Shown: piece by piece, positions 54,201 through 63,689 of the stretch | How positions within the stretch are numbered: position 1 is the first letter of the stretch | Layout of the letters: each line of letters opens with the position of its first letter | Source: DATFVJ01 sp963712955 | GTDB lineage: Bacteria > Actinomycetota > Actinomycetes > Streptosporangiales > Streptosporangiaceae | Assembly (NCBI GenBank): GCA_963712955.1 | Contig: CAVQKF010000022.1 | Location: forward strand, 1-64,000 | Direction of reading: 5' to 3' | DNA: 64,000 bases | Made by a program: the position numbers and the translations under genes | Notes under the pieces: generated by a model | Databases searched by the model: none | What the model saw: the letters and a program-made list of their open reading frames with translations, nothing else | What the model was told of the DNA's origin: nothing

Positions 54201-57139
54201 GTGACCGTGTAGGTTCCCGCCACTCCGGTGCTGAAGCTTGCCGTGCTGGGGCTGGTGATGCTCGGCGCCTCGGCGTTGGTCAGCGTGAAACTCTGGGTCG
54301 CGCTGGTGCCGACCCCGTTCGCCGCCGTGATCGTGATCGGGTAGCTGCCACCGGTACCGGCCCCGGCGGTGCCCGCGATGGTGGCGGTGCCGTTGCCGTT
54401 GTCGGTGAAGGTGATGCCGGTCGGCAGGTTGCCCGTCTCGGTGATCTTCGGCGTCGGAGCGCCGGTGGTGGCCACTGTGAAGCTGAACCCGGCACCGACG
54501 ATCGAGGTGGCCGAAGCGGCGCTGATGATGGCAGGCCCGACGTTCTCGTTCAGGGTCTCTGTGGCGTTGGTGCCGAGGCTCACCCAGTCGGACTGGGTGC
54601 CGGCGTAGGACTGGCCGAAGGCCGCGCCGTTGACGGTGGTGCCGGTCGGCACGGTCACCGGGATCTTGGTCGCAGAGCCGGCGTTGGTGACCGTGACCAC
54701 GCCGTTCTGAATGCTCGCGCTGACCTGGCCACCGGTCTGGGCCGTGGCCCAGCCGTTCTGCTCGGCCAGGGTCTGGGCCGAGGTGACATCGGTCATCTGG
54801 GCGAGGGGGGCGGTGGTGTTGTACCAGGTGTTGTACTGGCTCTGCATGTTGTCGATGAGACTCAGGATGGTGTAGCCGGTTGCGGCCGGGCCGATCAGGT
54901 TGGACTGGTGCGCGTAGCCGACCCTGGGGTCGTTGTTGAGCACGTGGCTCAACATGATGTGTGACTCAGACGCGAGAACGGTGGCCTCGGTCGCCGGCGT
55001 GGTGATGCAGGTGGTGGACGAGGTGTTCTGGCAGTGGCCGGTCTCGCCGTTGCCGAGGGAGACACTCGGGGCCGCGTACAAGGTGTTGTACTCGTTCAGC
55101 TCGTCCGGCCAATTGGAAGCGTTGTAGTAGATGTTGCTCGGGTAGCGAGGCGCGCCAAGGGCGGCCCCCAGGGAGTTCTGCTGCGGCTGGCGGGAGGCGT
55201 CCTGGGCGAACGTGGTGACGCCGGTCCCGGCGAGGGAAGCAGGCATGTTCGGGTTCTCGATCCCGGAGTGCTCGCCGGTCACGACCGCCGCTGGCGTGAA
55301 GTTCGTGAGCCCGTTGGCGGCCGCGAAGGCCTGGTTCAGGCCGATCTCCTGCTCGATGGAGGAGTCAGCCGTGGTGCTTGTCGCCGGCAGCCAGGTTCCG
55401 CAGTCGATGCCGGGATTGGTGGCCGTGGGGAACGTGGAAGTCGAACTCGGTCCCGCGCCGGCGGATCCCCCGGTGTCGGTGAAGCTGTAGGTGGTGGAGG
55501 AGGTCGCAGACGGGTTCTCGGCCACCTGGCCCACCAGCCCATAGGTGGTAGAGCCCGCGGCCGCACGGTACACGTTGTAGCCCCAGAAACCGTCGCCGCC
55601 GGTGTGGCTGGCTTCCTCCTGAGCCAGGGAGGGTCCGCCGCCGTTGGTGGCCTCCGGCCAGGTCAGGGTGACCGACCCGTTGGCGGCGACTGTGACCGGC
55701 TGTGGCACGGAGGGCTCAGACTCGCCGTAGGCGGTGGCCGCAGTGATTTCGTAGCTGTATGAGCCGACGCTGAAGGTGCCGCCCGAGCCGTAGGCCGTCG
55801 CCGAGGTGAGGACCTGGGGATCCGCGACGGTGCAGCCGAGGAATAGGTGCGACCAGGTGTGGTTCTCCCAGTTGAAGCTGCCCTGGGCAGCGAGCAGGGC
55901 GTTGACAAATGCGGCGTCGTTGGGGGCGGTGGTGTCCGTGGTGTTCTGGCCGGGATCGGTGTAGGTGGCCCCGTTCTCGGTGACGCTACCGGTGCAGTTG
56001 GCGTTCGACTCCGCCGCGGTGCTCGGCGCGGTGCAGGCGCCGACGCCGTTGAAGAGGAGGTTCAGTTTGATTCCGCTCTGCTGCTCCCAGTTGGTCACGT
56101 AGGCCACGTCGGCTGCGCTCATCTGCACGTCAGGCGGGGTGTCGGCCGGGTTGTTGGCCACCCCAGGCGGGCAGGTGACGTCGGGCGGGTTGGTGGCACC
56201 GGGGGTGCACTGGAACTGCGAGCTCCACTCGTTGTCGGCGATCATGACGTCGTCGATGTCCTGGCCGAAGTAGTTGCGGTACAGGCCCAGATGCGTATTC
56301 TGGGTCACCCAGTTGATCAGCCCGGGCGCCAGCAGCAGCCACTGGAGCTGGTTGGCGTTGTAGTCGAAGTTGAGCGCCAGTTCCGACACGCCGGCCTGGG
56401 GGTCGGTGCTCGGGTGCTGGTACACGCCTGCCATGACGTGGCCGACGGCGTTGGTAATGAACGGCGTGTAGGGCGCCCCGGTGTTCACCGTGGCCGCGTA
56501 GCCAAAGGTGCCGACGTCGAACGGAACGGGACCCTTGAGCTCGGGGAAGGCCGCCAGTGCGGCGGCGGTCAACGTGCCCGTGGTGCCGTCCAGGGCTCCG
56601 CTCGTCGAGTCCCAGGTCACGCCCAAGGCCGGAGACGGGAACATGTAGCCGTCCACCTGGCGCACACCGAAGGTGGATTCGTAGCTGTCCAGGGCAGTCA
56701 GCTGCCCGGCGCCGTAGTCCGTAGGCGAATTGGCGATAACGACGCCGTTGTAGTTGCCGGTGGTGCCGCTGGTAAGCGCGGGCAGCGTCACCGAGTACGG
56801 AGGGCCCGTGCCCGTCGGCGACGCTATGGCCAGGTCGTAGGGCACGCCCTCGCTCTTCAGCGCGGCCTCCCAGGCCAGTGTCGTTACGTCGGCGGACCCC
56901 TCCCCGATCAGGAGGACCTTAAGATTTAACTGCGGTGGCGTAGAGGCTAACGCAGTGGCCCCCCCAGCAGCCGCCACCAGGCCTACACCTAAGACTGCAA
57001 CCAGGCATGCAGCCAGCCACGTTTTCCCCCACGGCCTGGGTCCGGTCAAAGAACTCGCCACCAATCCTAAGAGCGGCCTTCGTGGCCGCGCACGACCACT
57101 AAAGCCGTCCGAATGACTATGCAGTCCACGGACTTCCAT
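51280..57139 (-). CDS. Agd3-like (CE18-type) secreted polysaccharide deacetylase with 12 Ig repeats (three frame breaks)
   Basis: The signal region is WLAACLVAVLGVGLVAAAGG followed by TALASTPPQLNLKVLLIGE. Residues about 45-870 form a large N-terminal catalytic region. YFGQDIDDVMIADNEWSSQF supplies the metal-binding aspartates and FNWENHTWSHLFLGC gives a HxxxH motif. An FnIII-like insert (ATAYGESEPSVPQPVTVAA) and VVTGEHSGIENPNMPASL also lie there. This matches the deacetylase layout of fungal Agd3, which removes acetyl groups from GalNAc residues of galactosaminogalactan. From about residue 870 follow 12 Ig domains of about 87 residues (APAITSAxSATxTVGxAFxF; DNGNGTATLAGTP). Frame breaks lie near 54190 and 53950 (compensating) and 53110. 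The total is about 1,950 residues. It is probably cell-wall- or matrix-associated. Confidence 0.72.
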
Positions 57140-57159
57140 TCGCTTCCGGGGCTATCACC

Positions 57160-57189
57160 AGATGTGACGTCCCACAGATGTGACGTCCC
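57160..57189. promoter_or_regulatory. Direct repeat upstream of the Agd3-like gene
   Basis: AGATGTGACGTCCC occurs at 57160-57173 and 57176-57189, a 16-bp period with a TGACGTC-like centre. It lies 20-50 bp before the start codon, where it could overlap the promoter. It may be an operator or a slippage product. Confidence 0.4.
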
Positions 57190-57849
57190 GCGATGTGTAC
57201 TGGATTACCGCATACCGCAACGACAGTTCTTGGCGACAGGCTCGATCTCCGGTCAATGCGTTAGCTGCGGAGCTTGGCGGATCCGGATCGACAAAATGTT
57301 GTCTATGGCGGGTGCCGCGTGGCACTCTCGGGATAGAGCCCTCCGTGGCCGAGGGACACAGCCGGTCTACCGGCACATTTGAACACCGCCGACCGCCGCA
57401 GACCCAACCAAAAGGGACGCAGACACCTCGTCTCCGATGGAGACCATAGGCGACCCCTCGGGTCCGCGAACGTCGGACCTGATCGGCCCGCGCGGGTGCG
57501 CGTGAGCGTGCGCCGGAACGCGCGAGCCGGCTACGCGCGCGCCCGGCTGCCCCGGAGGGGCCACTCCTAATGAGCGAAGTCCCGGACGGGGCGTGGGAAG
57601 CTTAAGCGGGGGAAGTCGCCATGATCGAGTCAAGTTCTGGCGCCGGGTCGTCTCTAATTCTGGTCTGGGACGCCAGCCCGGCCCTCGTGTGCGCATGGAT
57701 CCGGCCTCAGATGTGGAAGGGGGCGCGGGCTGATGCTCGTGGAAGCGGTCAGTAAACGGTGGGACGGATACACGGTAGCTGACGTTATGGAAGGGAACGT
57801 TGTATGGGCACTATGCGACGCGCAGGCCGGCCCGCGGAGCCGTTTGGGA
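57190..57849. other. Intergenic region between the Agd3-like gene and hypF
   Basis: About 660 bp without a supported gene. Short open frames occur on both strands, but they have no recognisable motifs or good ribosome-binding sites. The promoter of the Agd3-like gene should lie at the left end. No terminator for hypF was recognised. Confidence 0.5.
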
Positions 57850-60147
57850 TCAATGGGACGCCCGGCGGTCGCGTGCGGCAGCCACGGCAGCCTGGCCGAG
57901 GCTGATCCCGCCGTCGTTCGGCGGGACCTGTGAATGCACGAGGACGCGGAAGCCTTCGCACTCGAGTTGCGCGGTGGTCTTTTCGAGCAGCAGCAGATTC
58001 TGGAAGACCCCGCCGGACAGCGCCACAACGCCGAGGCCGCAGCGCTCGCGCAGCAGCAGGCAGGTGGTGACGATCGCCGCCGCGACGCCGTTGTGGAAAC
58101 GGCCGGCGATGACACCGCGACCGACTCCGGAAAGCAGGTCGTCGGCGACCGCGCGCACCAGGTCGCAGCCGGAGATCCGCAATATTCCGTCCTCGTCGAT
58201 CCCGGCGGCGTACGCGGCGCAGTCGGCGGCTTCAACGGCTTTGGCGCCTTTGGCGCGCTGCTCAAGCTCGACGGCCGCCTGACCCTCGTAGTTGATCACA
58301 TCCCGCACGCCGAGAATCGCCGCGACCGCGTCGAACAGCCGGCCGGCGCTCGATGTGACGGGTGCGTTGATGCCGCGCCGTGACATCGTGAGCACATCGC
58401 GCCAGCGCCCGGCGTTGCGGCGCTCGACGTCAAGCCCCTCCGGCACCCCGCCGGGGTAGGCCGCGTCCAGGTACGCCGCCGCCATCCGCCACGGCTGCTT
58501 GATCGCTGCCGCCCCGCCCGGCATCGGCACCACGGCCAGATGTCCTGCCCGCTCGAACCCGGCCAGGTCGGCGAGCAGGAACTCGCCGCCCCAGATCGTC
58601 GCGTCGGTCCCGTAACCCAGACCGTCGAAGGCCACCCCGATGACCGGGCCCTCCTCGCCGTTGTCGGCCAGGCAGGACGCGATGTGGGCGTGGTGGTGCT
58701 GCACGCCGCTAAGCTCCACGCCGTCGCACTCGAGCGCGTACTTGGTTGACAGATACTCCGGATGCAGGTCATGCGCCACGACCTGCGGGGTCACGTCGAA
58801 CAGCCGCCTGAAATGCGAGATGCCCTCGGTGAACGAGCGGAACGTCTCGAAGTTCTCCAGGTCCCCGATGTGGTGCGAGACGTACGCGCGGTCATCCTTG
58901 CCCAGGCAGAACGTGTTCTTGAGCTCTGCTCCGCAGGCCAGCACCGGCCGGCGCAGCCGCGGGCGGATCCTGATCGGCTCGGGCACGTAGCCACGGGAAC
59001 GGCGGACCACCATCTCGCGCCCGCGCAGCGGGCGCACCACCGAGTCATCGGTACGGATGTGAATCGGGCGGTCATGCGTGAGGAACTCATCGGCGATCCC
59101 TGCCAGCCGCCGCGCGGCGTCGTCGTCCTGATAGGCGATGGGCTCGTCCGAGGAGTTGCCGCTTGTCAGCACGATCGGGCGGCCCAGTCGGCGCAGCAGC
59201 AGGTGATGCAGCGGCGTGTAGGGCAGCATCAGGCCGAGATGGTGGCTGCCAGGCGCCACGGCCCGCGCGACCCGGGCGCCCGGGCGCCGCGGCAGCAACA
59301 CGATCGGCCGCCGGGCGCTGGTCAGCAGCGACTCGGCGGCGGCATCCACGACGCACAGCCCGCGCGCGCTCCCCATGTCCGGGACCATGATGGCGAATGG
59401 CTTGTCCTCACGATGCTTGCGCGCACGCAGGGTCGCCGCCGCGGGTTCGCTGCCCGCGTCCACGGCCAGGTGATAACCACCGAGGCCCTTGACGGCAAGC
59501 ACATGACGCCCGGCAAGCAATCTGGCGGCCTCCTCCACCGGCTCACCCGGTAGCTCGCGTCCCCTCGCGTCAAGCAGGCGCAGCCTCGGGCCACAGCCGG
59601 GGCAGCAAACCGGCTGCGCATGAAACCGGCGGTCCGCGGGATCGTGGTACTCCGCGGCGCACGCGGCGCACATGGGAAAACCCGCCATCGTCGTCAGCGG
59701 GCGGTCGTAGGGGACGTCGCGCACGATGGTGAATCTGGGCCCGCAGTTCGTGCAGTTGATGAACGCGTAGCCGAACCTGCGGTCGGCGGGATCGGCCAGT
59801 TCCCGCAGGCAGTCCTGGCACGTCGCACTGTCGGCCGCGACCAGGGCGCGGCGTTGCCCGCTGCGATGGCTTGGCGCGATCGAGAATCCTGCCGTACCGT
59901 TCGGCTTGATCGCCCTGGTGCTCACCCGATCGATGTGGGCGAGCGGAGGCGGGTCATGCTCAAGCGACGTCAGGAAATCGCCGACCCGCGGTTCGGGTCC
60001 CTCGATCTCGACGAAGACGCCGCGTGAGTCGTTGCCGACGTGGCCTGCGAGGCCCAGCCTCGTGGCAAGCGCGTACACGAACGGGCGAAAGCCCACTCCC
60101 TGCACGACGCCTTCCACGCGGACGAGCGTCCGGATATTGCGGTCCAC
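57850..60147 (-). CDS. hypF: Carbamoyltransferase HypF
   Basis: A GTG at 60147 starts VDRNIRTLVRVEGVVQGVGF, the acylphosphatase domain (VQGVGFRPFVYALA). Two zinc-finger units follow (CQDCLRELADPADRRFGYAF, CTNCGPRFTIV; CAACAAEYHDPADRRFHAQP, CCPGCGPRLRLLD). The YrdC-like domain has KGLGGYHLAVDAG, and the C-terminal Kae1-like part has HDLHPEYLSTKYALECDGVE, VQHHHAHIASCLADNGEEGP, GVAFDGLGYGTDATIWGGEF and ALSGGVFQNLLLLEK. The intact 765-residue enzyme turns carbamoyl phosphate into the CN ligands on HypE. It lies 19 kb from the other hyp genes, separated by the exopolysaccharide locus. It is nevertheless the only HypF in the window. Confidence 0.96.
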   Translation of the reverse strand: MDRNIRTLVRVEGVVQGVGFRPFVYALATRLGLAGHVGNDSRGVFVEIEGPEPRVGDFLTSLEHDPPPLAHIDRVSTRAIKPNGTAGFSIAPSHRSGQRRALVAADSATCQDCLRELADPADRRFGYAFINCTNCGPRFTIVRDVPYDRPLTTMAGFPMCAACAAEYHDPADRRFHAQPVCCPGCGPRLRLLDARGRELPGEPVEEAARLLAGRHVLAVKGLGGYHLAVDAGSEPAAATLRARKHREDKPFAIMVPDMGSARGLCVVDAAAESLLTSARRPIVLLPRRPGARVARAVAPGSHHLGLMLPYTPLHHLLLRRLGRPIVLTSGNSSDEPIAYQDDDAARRLAGIADEFLTHDRPIHIRTDDSVVRPLRGREMVVRRSRGYVPEPIRIRPRLRRPVLACGAELKNTFCLGKDDRAYVSHHIGDLENFETFRSFTEGISHFRRLFDVTPQVVAHDLHPEYLSTKYALECDGVELSGVQHHHAHIASCLADNGEEGPVIGVAFDGLGYGTDATIWGGEFLLADLAGFERAGHLAVVPMPGGAAAIKQPWRMAAAYLDAAYPGGVPEGLDVERRNAGRWRDVLTMSRRGINAPVTSSAGRLFDAVAAILGVRDVINYEGQAAVELEQRAKGAKAVEAADCAAYAAGIDEDGILRISGCDLVRAVADDLLSGVGRGVIAGRFHNGVAAAIVTTCLLLRERCGLGVVALSGGVFQNLLLLEKTTAQLECEGFRVLVHSQVPPNDGGISLGQAAVAAARDRRASH

Positions 60148-60654
60148 CTGCCCAGTCTCTCGCCGTACACCCTGTGCGGCCAGCGGCAGGTGGGTGCGCC
60201 GCGGTGCGCAGGCCGGGTGCGCAGCCCGGGTGCGCCGCGGGGGTGTACGTCGGCGGATGACCGCTGGCATTGGGGCACCTCATACCCTGGCGTCTGGGCC
60301 CCGCCCCATGGGAAGGGCATCGGGTCACGCTCAAGGCTCCCTTATCTGCGCCGCTGGCGCGATGACTCACTGCCTGGCTGACACGTGGCGAAGGTCACAC
60401 AGGAGTGCTTGCTACTGTGCTTGCAATTGCAAGCAGCAGCTCTTAGTATGGAAGCAGAGGCGGAAGGAGAACGAGCCAGGGGACCGCTTCCCTGGCGCGA
60501 ACACGGCCAAGCACGAGTTTCTTCCCCAGGACGGCCGGGCCGCATCCCTGAGAACGACAACTGAACGTACGCCGGCTCGAGCGGGACCGCACGGCAGGAC
60601 TTGTCCATCGCCGAATTCCCCTCGCCTGACGGCGCGCTATGAAAGGAAGGCATC
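60148..60654. other. Intergenic region between hypF and the coiled-coil gene
   Basis: This region holds the divergent promoters. GGTGCGC-type repeats (about 60186-60240) precede hypF. An 18-bp palindrome at 60418-60435 lies about 220 bp before the coiled-coil gene. GAAAGGAAGG directly precedes the ATG at 60655. No gene is evident. Confidence 0.5.
60418..60435. promoter_or_regulatory. 18-bp perfect palindrome, possible operator
   Basis: TGCTTGCAATTGCAAGCA is a perfect inverted repeat in the gap between hypF and the coiled-coil gene. Its size and AT-rich centre are those of a dimeric repressor site. The regulator is unknown. Confidence 0.5.
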
Positions 60655-61098
60655 ATGCCTACCGTCGATGTCCGTAAGTATGGCGAGACCATGCGTGACC
60701 AGAGCAAGTCTTCGCTCGAAGAGATGCGCAAGATCATGCATGCATGGGTTGGTGCCACTGAGCTCGCCTACGAGCGGATGCGCACCGAACTGAAGGACCT
60801 GGAGACCCGGAACCGGGCGCAGGTCGAGAAGCTGCAGAAGCAGGCCAAGAAGCTGCGCAAGGAACGTGGAGACGTGCGCAAGCAGGTCCTTGAGACCTAT
60901 GAGGACCTCGCCAAGCGCGGCGAGAAGGTCATCCAGGATCTGCGTACGCGGCCCCAGACCCGCCTCGTGTTCACGCGGACCGAGAAGGCCCTCCAGCACG
61001 CCGAGGAGAAGGTCGAGGAAGCCGAGCACAGCGTGACCGGCAATTCCACCAAGAACGCCCGCAAGCCCGGGGCGAACAAGGCGACGGCCAACAAGTAA
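60655..61098 (+). CDS. Coiled-coil protein with Lys/Ala-rich tail
   Basis: The intact 147-residue protein starts MPTVDVRKYGETMRDQSKSS. It is almost entirely helical with heptad pattern (ELKDLETRNRAQVEKLQKQA, KKLRKERGDVRKQVLETYED, LAKRGEKVIQDLRTRPQTRL, EKALQHAEEKVEEAEHSVTG), and ends in the basic tail NARKPGANKATANK. The layout recalls heparin-binding hemagglutinin-like proteins of actinomycetes, but without specific motifs. There is no signal peptide or membrane helix. A strong ribosome-binding site (GAAAGGAAGG) and a terminator right after it suggest a monocistronic, well-expressed gene. Confidence 0.75.
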   Translation: MPTVDVRKYGETMRDQSKSSLEEMRKIMHAWVGATELAYERMRTELKDLETRNRAQVEKLQKQAKKLRKERGDVRKQVLETYEDLAKRGEKVIQDLRTRPQTRLVFTRTEKALQHAEEKVEEAEHSVTGNSTKNARKPGANKATANK

Positions 61099-61123
61099 CA
61101 GCACACGCTGGCCGCAGATCGGT

Positions 61124-61154
61124 GAGGCCCCACGGACGTCGTCCGTGGGGCCTC
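61124..61154 (+). terminator. Strong hairpin terminator after the coiled-coil gene
   Basis: GAGGCCCCACGGAC and GTCCGTGGGGCCTC form a perfect 14-bp stem around a GTC loop, 26 bp after the stop codon. No long T-run follows, as is common in high-GC actinomycetes. Confidence 0.85.
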
Positions 61155-61362
61155 GCCGATGTTTCCGCACCCAGCAGTCCCGTCCCGCTCTCCCCTTGCG
61201 TTCGCCTCTGGCCGGTCGCCCTTGGCCCGCCAGAATGATCAACTTATGCTGAGGCGCATAAAGGTCGGAGCGGCGTCGACGGCACCCGAACGGTTCGGGA
61301 GTGACTCCCGGGAGGGCCGCGGAATAGCCCAAGGGGTGGCAGGCAGCGGGTGGAGGTAGCGG

Positions 61363-62019
61363 GTGGACCGGTCCCGGCTCGAGGCATTCAGCGACGGCGT
61401 GTTCGCCGTCGCGATCACGCTGCTTGCTCTCAACCTTGCCTTGCCGGGACCGGGGCACGGGGCGCTGGTGCAGCAGCTTGGTAATCACTGGCCGGCGTTT
61501 GTCGCCTACGTGATCAGTTTCTTCACGATCGGCATCATCTGGGTCAATCACCACGCGCTCGTGGGTAACATCGCCGTCGTCGACAGGACGCTGCTCTTCC
61601 TGAACCTGATGCTGCTCGCGTTCGTCGTGGCCATCCCGTTCGGCACGGCCACGATGGCCGACTACCTCGCGGCTGGCGGCCAGGACGCACGCGTGGCGAT
61701 GGCGCTGTACGCGGCTGTCTTGGAAGGGATGTCACTCGGCTTCTTGGCGATCTTCGAGTGGACGCTGCGCGGGGAGGGGCGGACGCTCCGTCGGGTGCCC
61801 CAGTCGGCGCGGTGGCCCGCGCGCTTGCGGTTCTACGTCGGCCAGCTCCCTTACCTGATCGCCATCGGCGTGGCGTTCGTCAGCCCACCCGCGGCGCTGG
61901 CGATCATCGGCCTGGTCGACGTCTACTACATCTTCGAGCGAACCCCCGCCACCGCCGGCCCGGGCGTGGACGTGGCCTCCCCTGACGCGGGCGGTGCCTC
62001 AGATCAGCCGCGCGACTGA
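61363..62019 (+). CDS. TMEM175-family potassium channel-like membrane protein
   Basis: A GTG start gives VDRSRLEAFSDGVFAVAITL, the TMEM175 FSDGVFAVAxTLL signature of the pore helix. LNLALPGPGHG is followed by helices (FVAYVISFFTIGIIWVNHHA, LLFLNLMLLAFVVAIPFGTA, VAMALYAAVLEGMSLGFLAI, LPYLIAIGVAFVSPPAALAI). The 218-residue protein has six predicted membrane segments. Such proteins form K+ channels by oligomerisation. A cytosolic acidic tail follows. It is not obviously linked to its neighbours. Confidence 0.88.
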   Translation: MDRSRLEAFSDGVFAVAITLLALNLALPGPGHGALVQQLGNHWPAFVAYVISFFTIGIIWVNHHALVGNIAVVDRTLLFLNLMLLAFVVAIPFGTATMADYLAAGGQDARVAMALYAAVLEGMSLGFLAIFEWTLRGEGRTLRRVPQSARWPARLRFYVGQLPYLIAIGVAFVSPPAALAIIGLVDVYYIFERTPATAGPGVDVASPDAGGASDQPRD

Positions 62020-62108
62020 CCGGCCACCGCCAGCGGAGTCCCTGCCGCGAGGAATATCTCCTCGGCGTGTGACGCTCTTGGAAACCTGCGAATTATCCAG
62101 GAGGGGCG

Positions 62109-63107
62109 ATGCCCGCCGTCACTGTGGACGACATCCTTGTACTGCCACGTGTGCCTGTCTCGGATGCGGCTACCGGGCACCCGCGACGGGTCACCTCGGT
62201 CACCACGGCGCCACGAGGTTTCGAGGGTGAAGGTTTCCCTGTGCGCCGCGCCTTCGCCGGAGTGGACCTGGCCACACTTGATCCGTTCATCCACATGGAT
62301 CAGATGGGCGAGGTGGAGTACGGCCCGGGCGAGCCGAAGGGCACCTCGTGGCATCCGCACCGCGGCTTCGAGACCGTCACCTACATCATCGACGGTGAAT
62401 TCGCGCACTCGGACTCCAACGGCGGCGGCGGGCTGATCACAAACGGCGACACCCAGTGGATGACCGCGGGCGCCGGGATCCTGCACATCGAAAGGCCGCC
62501 GGAGCATCTGGTGGCCAGCGGCGGGCTGTTCCACGGATTCCAGCTCTGGGTGAACCTTCCACGGGCGCTGAAGTTCGCGCCGCCGCGCTACCAGGACATC
62601 CGCAGCGGCAGCGTGGCGCTGGTCTCCTCGCCTGACGGGGGTGCCCTGATCAGGGTCATCGCCGGCGAGCTGGCGGGCCACGCGGGCCCTGGCGTCACCC
62701 ATACACCGATCACGCTCGTGCACGCCACCGTGAGCCCGGGCGCCTCGGTCACGCTGCCCTGGCAGCCTGAGTTCAACGCCCTCACCTACGTCCTGTCTGG
62801 CCGCGGCACGGTCGGCGCCGAGCGGCGCCCGGTGGAAAGCGGTCAGCTTGCTGTTTTCGGTCCAGGCGACGCGATCACTGTGGCGGCGGACACGAACCAG
62901 GACAGCCGCACCCCCGGGCTTGACGTGCTGCTTCTTGGCGGGCGCCCGATCCGCGAACCTGTCGCCGCCTATGGCCCGTTCGTCATGAACACGCGAGCCG
63001 AACTCGCGCAGGCGTTCGACGACTACCAGGCCGGCCGGCTCGGCAGCATTCCGGCGGCCCACGCCAGCGTGCGCGGCGAGTCCGGCGGCGATATCGGCAG
63101 CGGCTGA
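62109..63107 (+). CDS. Pirin-family protein
   Basis: AGGAGG precedes the ATG of an intact 332-residue bicupin. Signatures are DPFIHMDQMGEVEYGPGEPK, GTSWHPHRGFETVTYIIDGE (metal-binding histidines of the first cupin), HSDSNGGGGLITNGDTQWMT, AGAGILHIERPPEH and GGLFHGFQLWVNLPRALKFA. The second cupin includes LTYVLSGRGTVGAERRPVES. Pirins are iron-containing proteins. Some have quercetinase activity, others regulate metabolism. The substrate cannot be told from sequence, and no partner gene is in the neighbourhood. Confidence 0.93.
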   Translation: MPAVTVDDILVLPRVPVSDAATGHPRRVTSVTTAPRGFEGEGFPVRRAFAGVDLATLDPFIHMDQMGEVEYGPGEPKGTSWHPHRGFETVTYIIDGEFAHSDSNGGGGLITNGDTQWMTAGAGILHIERPPEHLVASGGLFHGFQLWVNLPRALKFAPPRYQDIRSGSVALVSSPDGGALIRVIAGELAGHAGPGVTHTPITLVHATVSPGASVTLPWQPEFNALTYVLSGRGTVGAERRPVESGQLAVFGPGDAITVAADTNQDSRTPGLDVLLLGGRPIREPVAAYGPFVMNTRAELAQAFDDYQAGRLGSIPAAHASVRGESGGDIGSG

Positions 63108-63187
63108 CGACTCCGACGCCCGAACACTTTGCAGAAACAAGCCTGTGCCCGGATCGCCTGCCGCATCACCGATGACGGCGATAAGGA

Positions 63188-63601
63188 ATGCTCGGGGCCA
63201 TGCTCACCGTCAGCTGGGGCACGGTCCGGCTCTTCCTCCACGTGCTGGGCGCGACGATCTGGGTCGGCGGCCAGCTCACGCTCGCGGCACTGGTGCCGGC
63301 GCTGCGCGGTCTCGGGGCTGGAGTCCCCGGCGCCGCGGCCCGCCGCTTCAACCAGATCGCCTGGCCCGCCTTCATCCTCCTGGTGGCCACGGGTATCTGG
63401 AACATCATCGCCGAGCAGGGAAAGATCACCGGGCGTTATCGCACGACGCTTGTGGTCAAGCTGGTCGTGGTGGCCATATCCGGAGTGGCGGCCGCCCTGC
63501 ACGCCCGCGCCCGCAGCACGGCGGGACTCGCTGTCTTCGGCGCCCTTACCGGAATCAGCGCGCTCGCTGCCCTGTTCATCGGCATCATGCTGGCCGGCTG
63601 A
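63188..63601 (+). CDS. Small four-helix membrane protein, CopD-like
   Basis: The 137-residue protein starts MLGAMLTVSWGTVRLFLHVL. It has four hydrophobic helices: GATIWVGGQLTLAALVPALR, QIAWPAFILLVATGIWNIIA, TTLVVKLVVVAISGVAAALH and LTGISALAALFIGIMLAG. The FLHVLGATIWVGGQ beginning with a histidine in the first helix and the later LVVKLVVV...LHARA with a second histidine resemble CopD/DUF-type membrane proteins that may bind haem or copper. Its specific function is not recognised. It lies 80 bp after the pirin gene. Confidence 0.65.
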   Translation: MLGAMLTVSWGTVRLFLHVLGATIWVGGQLTLAALVPALRGLGAGVPGAAARRFNQIAWPAFILLVATGIWNIIAEQGKITGRYRTTLVVKLVVVAISGVAAALHARARSTAGLAVFGALTGISALAALFIGIMLAG

Positions 63602-63689
63602 AGCGCTCTCGGCTGGCACGCGCCCCCAGCTGGGGGCATACCGGCGATTCCCGCCTGGCGCAGGGCGGGTACAGCCAGAGTGCGGTGTG

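Noticed and set aside
57367..57696. Short minus-strand frame between the Agd3-like gene and hypF
   Set aside because: It is Arg/Pro/Gly-rich with no motif, start signal or operon context.
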